The notes below the pieces were generated by a model. That model made no database searches and was not told the DNA's origin. It worked only from the letters and a program-made list of their open reading frames with translations. The position numbers and the translations under genes were made by a program. Shown piece by piece: positions 28,790 through 32,876 of a stretch of DNA of 32,876 nucleotides (position 1 is the stretch's first letter; each line of letters begins with the position of its first letter). The stretch spans positions 1 to 32,876 of the forward strand of contig DATHVI010000160.1 in assembly GCA_035461385.1 (NCBI GenBank). The letters are read 5' to 3'. The DNA comes from DATHVI01 sp035461385. Its GTDB lineage: Bacteria > Actinomycetota > Thermoleophilia > Solirubrobacterales > 70-9.

Positions 28790-30808
28790 GTGGACATCAC
28801 GCGGGGGCGGTCACTGGCTCTCGGGCGATCCGAGTTGGCGGGGCTCTTCGTCCTCGTCGCGCTGACGGCGATCTGGACGTGGTGGGCGATCGAGTGGGGG
28901 GCCTGGTTCGGCGTCGTCCTGCTTCCGGGCGCAGTCCTGCTCTGCGTCGTGCTCGTCGTCCTCTGCGTCGCCGCGCCCGGAGCGGCCAGCCCGGGATTGC
29001 GCCCGGCGGTAGTCATCGCCCTCCTAGCGCTGGTCGCGCTCGGGGCCTGGGCGGCGCTCTCCGCGGCGTGGAGCCCGGCTCCCGACGCCGCGATAGCCGA
29101 CGGCCAGCGAATCCTCGTCTACGCGGTCGCGTTCGGCCTCGGCCTCTGGATGGCGGCCCTGCTGCGCGCGCGCCCGCAGCTCTCGCTCGTGCCGCTCGCC
29201 GCCGCCGGGGCCTTCGCCGGCGCGGCCACCGCCATCGGGATGATCACCACCGACGCGCCGGAGACGTTCATCGGCGTCGACGGCACGCTCAACCACCCGC
29301 TCGGCTACCACAACGCAAACGCGGCGTTCTTCGTCATCGCCTCGCTTCCGGCGCTCGGACTCGCTTCATCGCCGCGGCTCGACTGGCGCCTGCGCGGTCT
29401 CGCGCAGGGCGGCGCAACGCTGTGCTTCGGGCTCGCGATGCTCAGCCAGAGCCGCGGCTCGGTCCCGGCCGCGATCGTCGCGGTCGCCGCCTACGTGGTG
29501 CTGTCGCCGCTGCGGCTGCGCGCGATCTGCTGGCTCGGCCTTGCGTTCGTGCCCGCGTTCGGGGTGATCCCCGCGCTCACCGAGCTGTTTCGGGAGGCGG
29601 GCTCCGGGATCCGGGGGCTCGAGGACGAGCTCGAGGCGGCCGGGATCGCGGTCGCCTGGACGAGCGGCGTCTCGGTGCTCCTCGGCGCGATCGCGGCTCG
29701 ACTCGATCGCCGGCTGCCGGGGTTGGGGAGCAGCTCAGCGCGAGCGAACACCGCGATCCTCGGCGTGCTCGCGGCAGTCGTGCTCGGAGGGACGGCCGCG
29801 TTCGTCGCCGCCGTCGGAGACCCGGTCGACTGGGCGGCGGAGCGTGCCGACGAGTTCCGCGCCGGCACTCCGGACTTCGAGGGCGAGTCGAGCCGGTTCA
29901 CGTTCGACCTCGGCACCGACCGCTACGACCTCTGGCGCGTCGCCGTCGAGGACGCCCGGGAGGACCCTCTGCGCGGCACCGGGGGCGGGGGGTTCCAGTA
30001 CACGTATCTCCGCGAGCGTGAATCGCGATACCAGACCGCGCGCGACGCCCACAGCATCCAGCTCGAGATGCTGGGCGAGCTCGGAGTCCCGGGGCTTGTG
30101 TTGGTGCTGCTGGCCGTTGGGGCGGCGGCCGCAGGGGCGATCCGCTCGCGCCGGGTGAGCGATCAGGACGCCGCCCTGGCGGCGATTGCGCTCGCGGCCG
30201 GCGCCTACTGGTTCGCGCACGCGACGATCGACTGGTTCTGGCCGTACCCGGCCGTCACGGCTCCCGTCCTCGCGCTGCTCGGCTCGGCATCCGCGGCCTG
30301 GACGGTCGCCGCGAAGGAGCGGCGCGCTCCGGGGTCGGGTGCGGCAGCCGCGCCTCGCCAGGCGCCCGAGCGCGGCCGAATGCGCGTTCGCCTCGTGATC
30401 GCCGTCGGCGCGGCGCTGCTGGCGATCAGCGTGGTCCCGCCCTTTCTCAGCCAGCGCTACCTGAAGGCCGCCTACGCGGGCTGGCAGAGCGACCTCGGGC
30501 GCGCCTACACCGACCTCGATCGCGCCCGGGCCCTGAACCCGTTCGCGGTCGAGCCGCTGCTCGCCGAGGGAGCAATCGCCGACGCCGCCGGGGACCGCCC
30601 GCGGGCGATCGCGGCGTTTCGGGAGGCGATCGAGGATCGGCCGGAGGAGTGGGCGAGTCATTTCTTCCTCGCCGAGCTCCTGGCCCGCGACCGCCCCGGG
30701 CTCGCGAGGCGCGAGCTCGACCAGGCTCACCGGCTGAACCCGAACAGCCCCGAGGTCGCCGAGCTCGAACGCCGGCTGCGATTGCCGCGGGGCGGCGAAC
30801 GGCGGTAG
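28790..30808 (+). CDS. O-antigen ligase/polymerase-like membrane protein with TPR tail
   Basis: 672 residues. About eleven or twelve hydrophobic segments span residues 15-550. The Wzy_C-type loop reads GVDGTLNHPLGYHNANAAFF and LSQSRGSVPAA, and the large outside loop contains DLGTDRYDLWRVAVEDAREDPLRGTGGGGFQYTYL followed by ARDAHSIQLEMLGELG, as in O-antigen ligase-family proteins. These join or polymerise lipid-linked glycans outside the membrane. After the last helix (about 535-555) a soluble tail has TPR-like repeats: AYTDLDRARALNPFAVEPLLAEGAIADAAGDRPRAIAAFREAIEDRPEEW. That tail probably binds partners. The neighbouring sugar transferase is a plausible pathway partner. Acceptor and sugar are unknown. 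Confidence 0.88.
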   Translation: MDITRGRSLALGRSELAGLFVLVALTAIWTWWAIEWGAWFGVVLLPGAVLLCVVLVVLCVAAPGAASPGLRPAVVIALLALVALGAWAALSAAWSPAPDAAIADGQRILVYAVAFGLGLWMAALLRARPQLSLVPLAAAGAFAGAATAIGMITTDAPETFIGVDGTLNHPLGYHNANAAFFVIASLPALGLASSPRLDWRLRGLAQGGATLCFGLAMLSQSRGSVPAAIVAVAAYVVLSPLRLRAICWLGLAFVPAFGVIPALTELFREAGSGIRGLEDELEAAGIAVAWTSGVSVLLGAIAARLDRRLPGLGSSSARANTAILGVLAAVVLGGTAAFVAAVGDPVDWAAERADEFRAGTPDFEGESSRFTFDLGTDRYDLWRVAVEDAREDPLRGTGGGGFQYTYLRERESRYQTARDAHSIQLEMLGELGVPGLVLVLLAVGAAAAGAIRSRRVSDQDAALAAIALAAGAYWFAHATIDWFWPYPAVTAPVLALLGSASAAWTVAAKERRAPGSGAAAAPRQAPERGRMRVRLVIAVGAALLAISVVPPFLSQRYLKAAYAGWQSDLGRAYTDLDRARALNPFAVEPLLAEGAIADAAGDRPRAIAAFREAIEDRPEEWASHFFLAELLARDRPGLARRELDQAHRLNPNSPEVAELERRLRLPRGGERR

Positions 30809-30814
30809 CGCCGA

Positions 30815-31471
30815 TCAGTCGGCCTCGATGATCCGGCGGCCGAGGGCGAGCGCGACCGCCTGGGCTCGGGTCTGGGCGCCGAGCTTGGTCTTCGCGTTGC
30901 GAACGTGGGTCCGCACCGTCGCGGGCGAGAGCTCGAGCCGCCGCGCGATCTCCTCGTCGGTCGCGCCGGTCGCGACCATGCTCAGGACCTGGCGCTCGCG
31001 CTCGCTCGGCGCGTGCACGCCGCGGCGTCTGATCGCGGGTCTGGCGACCCCCTCCATGCTGGAGCGATCGAGCCGTCGTTCCGGCTCCCGACCGGGAGCG
31101 CCCGCGGCCCGGTCAACGGTCGGCGACAGGACCACCAGATGCCGCGACGGGAGCACATCGGTGGTCACCCGGACATCGATCCTGAGCCCGGTCTTGTCGA
31201 CCCGGAACGGCCCGGCGTGTCCGCCTTGTTCGCGGAACGCGTGCCAGACGTGGGTGAAGCGCTTCCGCTCGCTCACGGCGAGCAGGTCGATCAGGCTCGC
31301 CGCGAGGGCGTGCTCGCGCTCCACCCCGAGGATCCGGCACGCGTCGGGGCTGGCGTGGAGGCAGTTCGAGTCGTCGTCGACTACCAGCAGCGCGAGCGAC
31401 GAGGAACCGTCGACGGTCGCGGCGGCGGCCGCCTCGAGGTCCCCGCCGTTCGCCCCCTGCCGCTCATGCAC
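30815..31471 (-). CDS. PAS-LuxR transcriptional regulator
   Basis: 218 residues from a GTG that overlaps the stop of the sugar transferase gene by eight bases, so translation is probably coupled. The N-terminal part (about 25-115) looks like a PAS domain: ALLVVDDDSNCLHASPDACRILGVEREHALAASLIDLL, then FRVDKTGLRIDVRVTTDVLPSRHLVVL. The C-terminal LuxR helix-turn-helix is PSERERQVLSMVATGATDEEIARRLELSPATVRTHVRNAKTKLG. There is no receiver domain, so it would sense a ligand or cofactor directly through PAS, not by phosphorylation. The operon position suggests that it regulates polysaccharide genes, perhaps its own. It is convergent with the ligase gene, six bases away. Confidence 0.9.
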   Translation of the reverse strand: MHERQGANGGDLEAAAAATVDGSSSLALLVVDDDSNCLHASPDACRILGVEREHALAASLIDLLAVSERKRFTHVWHAFREQGGHAGPFRVDKTGLRIDVRVTTDVLPSRHLVVLSPTVDRAAGAPGREPERRLDRSSMEGVARPAIRRRGVHAPSERERQVLSMVATGATDEEIARRLELSPATVRTHVRNAKTKLGAQTRAQAVALALGRRIIEAD

Positions 31472-32834
31472 CGGGTTCCTCCCGCAGCAGGAACCGCTCG
31501 CGTGGCGAGCGCAGGGCTCGGTGGGCGTTGCGGAACGTGACGAATGCGGTCTCGGCGAGGATCAGCATGTCGCCGAGCACGGAGCGGTGCTTGATGTAGA
31601 AGAGGTCGTGGCAGAGCTTCCACGCCGTGCCGAGCTCGGAGCCCGCGTAGCCGCAGCGAAGCTGCGCCCACCCGGCGATCCCCGGCTTGACGAGCTGACG
31701 GCGGGTGTAGTGGGGGAAGCGGCGCTCGAGCTCGGCGACGATCTCGGGTCGCTCCGGCCGGGGACCGACCAGGGTCATCTCGCCCCGGAGCACGTTCCAG
31801 AGCTGGGGGATCTCGTCGAGGTGGGTGCGACGGAGAAGGCGCCCGACCCGAGTCACGCGGCCGTCGTCGGCGCCCGACCACTGGGGCCCGGCGCGCTCGG
31901 CGTCGACCCGCATCGTCCGCAGCTTGACGATCTCGAACGCGCCGCCGCCCTCGCCGAACCGCCGCTGGCGATAGAGGACCGGTCCGCCGTCGGTGAGCTT
32001 GATCGCGATCGCGGCGACCGCGAGCACCGGCAGCGTGAGGAGCCCGATCGTGCCGCCGACGACGAGGTCGAAGATCCGCTTCGACGCGGGGGCCGAGGTC
32101 CGGAACCGAGGGTGCATGATGTAGCGGTACCAGGCGGCGTCGATCGTGCCGGCGGGGACGTGGCCGAACGTCTCCTCGTAGAGCTGGTTCGCGGTCAACA
32201 TCCTCACCGGAAGGTCGAGGCACTGGTCGGCGACGCGCTCCCAGATCTGATCGACGCGCTCGTGGGTGGTGCCGACGGCCTCGGCGGCGCAGACCAGCAG
32301 CTCGATCCCATCGTCGATCACGACCGCCCGGACGTCGTCGAGGTCACCGAGTCGCCGCAGGCGACCGTGCTCGACCGGGCCACCGGCTGCAAGCCAGCCG
32401 ACGATCTCGTACGGCGCCGGCTCATCCGCCGACAGCTCCGTCGCCAGGTCGGCGGCGAAGTCACAGGGGCCGATCACGGCGACCCGGGCGCGCATTCCCT
32501 CGGCGAGCCGGGCGCGGAACCAGATCCCGAGCGCGAGCACCAGCCAGGCGCCGAGCAGGACCGCCTCGTAGGTGGCGATCGGATAGCCGCTGGTCGGCGC
32601 GGCGGCGGCGATCAGCCAGGCGGCGGAGACGCCGGCCGCCGGGGCGGCGAACCGCAGCAGCAGCTGCGCGGCGGGCATCAGCCGCAGCGGCAGCTTGAGC
32701 CGGTCGAGCGCCTGGGCGGCCGCGAGCACGGTGACGAAGACGATCACACCCGCCCCCAGGGAGCGGGTGTGCGCCGCGGTGATCAGCCCCGCCGCGAGCG
32801 CGGGCGCCACGCGCAGCGCGAGCAGGTCGATCAT
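31464..32834 (-). CDS. Polyprenyl glycosylphosphotransferase (initiating sugar transferase, WcaJ-like)
   Basis: 456 residues. It transfers a sugar-1-phosphate to undecaprenyl phosphate, the first step of exopolysaccharide or capsule synthesis. Four or five N-terminal membrane segments (about 1-110) are followed by a nucleotide-binding-like domain (RARVAVIGPCDFAADLA, then AVVIDDGIELLVCAAEAV). The catalytic part begins ASKRIFDLVVGGTIGLLTLPVLAVAAIAIKLTDGGPVLYRQRRFGEGG, then EIVKLRTMRVDAE, RRTHLDEIPQLWNVLRGEMTLVGPRPERPE with the catalytic Asp-Glu pair, and GIAGWAQLRCGYAG. All motifs are intact. The ATG lies 42 bp from the window edge, so upstream genes of the pathway are not visible. It is followed directly by the overlapping PAS-LuxR gene. 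Confidence 0.94.
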   Translation of the reverse strand: MIDLLALRVAPALAAGLITAAHTRSLGAGVIVFVTVLAAAQALDRLKLPLRLMPAAQLLLRFAAPAAGVSAAWLIAAAAPTSGYPIATYEAVLLGAWLVLALGIWFRARLAEGMRARVAVIGPCDFAADLATELSADEPAPYEIVGWLAAGGPVEHGRLRRLGDLDDVRAVVIDDGIELLVCAAEAVGTTHERVDQIWERVADQCLDLPVRMLTANQLYEETFGHVPAGTIDAAWYRYIMHPRFRTSAPASKRIFDLVVGGTIGLLTLPVLAVAAIAIKLTDGGPVLYRQRRFGEGGGAFEIVKLRTMRVDAERAGPQWSGADDGRVTRVGRLLRRTHLDEIPQLWNVLRGEMTLVGPRPERPEIVAELERRFPHYTRRQLVKPGIAGWAQLRCGYAGSELGTAWKLCHDLFYIKHRSVLGDMLILAETAFVTFRNAHRALRSPRERFLLREEPGA

Positions 32835-32876
32835 CCGCTGCGCTTCGAGCGCCCGAAGGCGCCGCGGCGCCGGCGC

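Overview
The window is very GC-rich, densely packed DNA from a high-GC Gram-positive bacterium. I infer an actinobacterium, most likely of the Thermoleophilia/Solirubrobacterales type. The reasons are frequent GTG and TTG starts, a c-di-AMP (ydaO-type) riboswitch in front of an Rpf-like lytic protein, an HDOD-LuxR fusion, a BldC-like regulator, a class E-like sortase and DivIVA-like coiled-coil proteins. This is a family-level inference; no marker gene gives a species. I see no IS element, phage gene, CRISPR array, tRNA or rRNA, so this looks like ordinary chromosome with an unusual amount of signalling.

Layout. 1-4.9 kb: a membrane-anchored sigma-like protein that appears to lack most of region 4, a small Lys-rich protein, a small secreted protein with a terminator, an OmpR-type two-component system (response regulator then kinase, GTGA overlap), an Rrf2 repressor without cluster cysteines, and a LuxR-type regulator with a degenerate receiver. 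5.0-8.5 kb: an HDOD-LuxR fusion, gltX, and the divergent endonuclease IV gene nfo, whose start codon lies one base from that of gltX. 8.5-14.5 kb: a peptide ABC transporter operon in the order permease C, binding lipoprotein, permease B, ATPase D, ATPase F. 14.5-18.4 kb: dnaE followed by a ten-cysteine protein. 18.6-22.4 kb: a GGDEF protein with a degenerate active site but intact I-site, a MerR regulator with a degenerate cobalamin-type C-terminus, a 76-residue BldC-like protein and a membrane HD-GYP phosphodiesterase, all on the + strand. 22.4-22.7 kb is a 317-bp AT-richer gap with a strong minus-strand terminator and a candidate small RNA. 22.7-25.4 kb: an MFS transporter, the c-di-AMP riboswitch with its rpf-like gene, and a 51-residue membrane protein. 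25.4-28.8 kb: argG with a 23-bp tandem duplication across its stop codon, a sortase and two coiled-coil proteins. 28.8-32.8 kb: an O-antigen ligase/polymerase-like protein with a TPR tail, a PAS-LuxR regulator and an undecaprenyl-phosphate sugar transferase.

How the genes fit together. Peptide uptake (dpp), wall remodelling (Rpf under c-di-AMP), sortase, polysaccharide assembly and coiled-coil scaffolds all point to the envelope. Three regulators end in similar LuxR helix-turn-helix domains. The most interesting block is 18.6-22.7 kb. Both MerR-type genes there are preceded by the same operator-like arrangement, GCAAG-N23-CTTGC. Ten-bp-phased direct repeats (AGTT or AAGTTC cores) precede the BldC-like gene and the candidate small RNA. 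With the degenerate GGDEF protein and the HD-GYP enzyme this looks like a c-di-GMP-linked regulatory module that may include a small RNA. That combined reading is inference.
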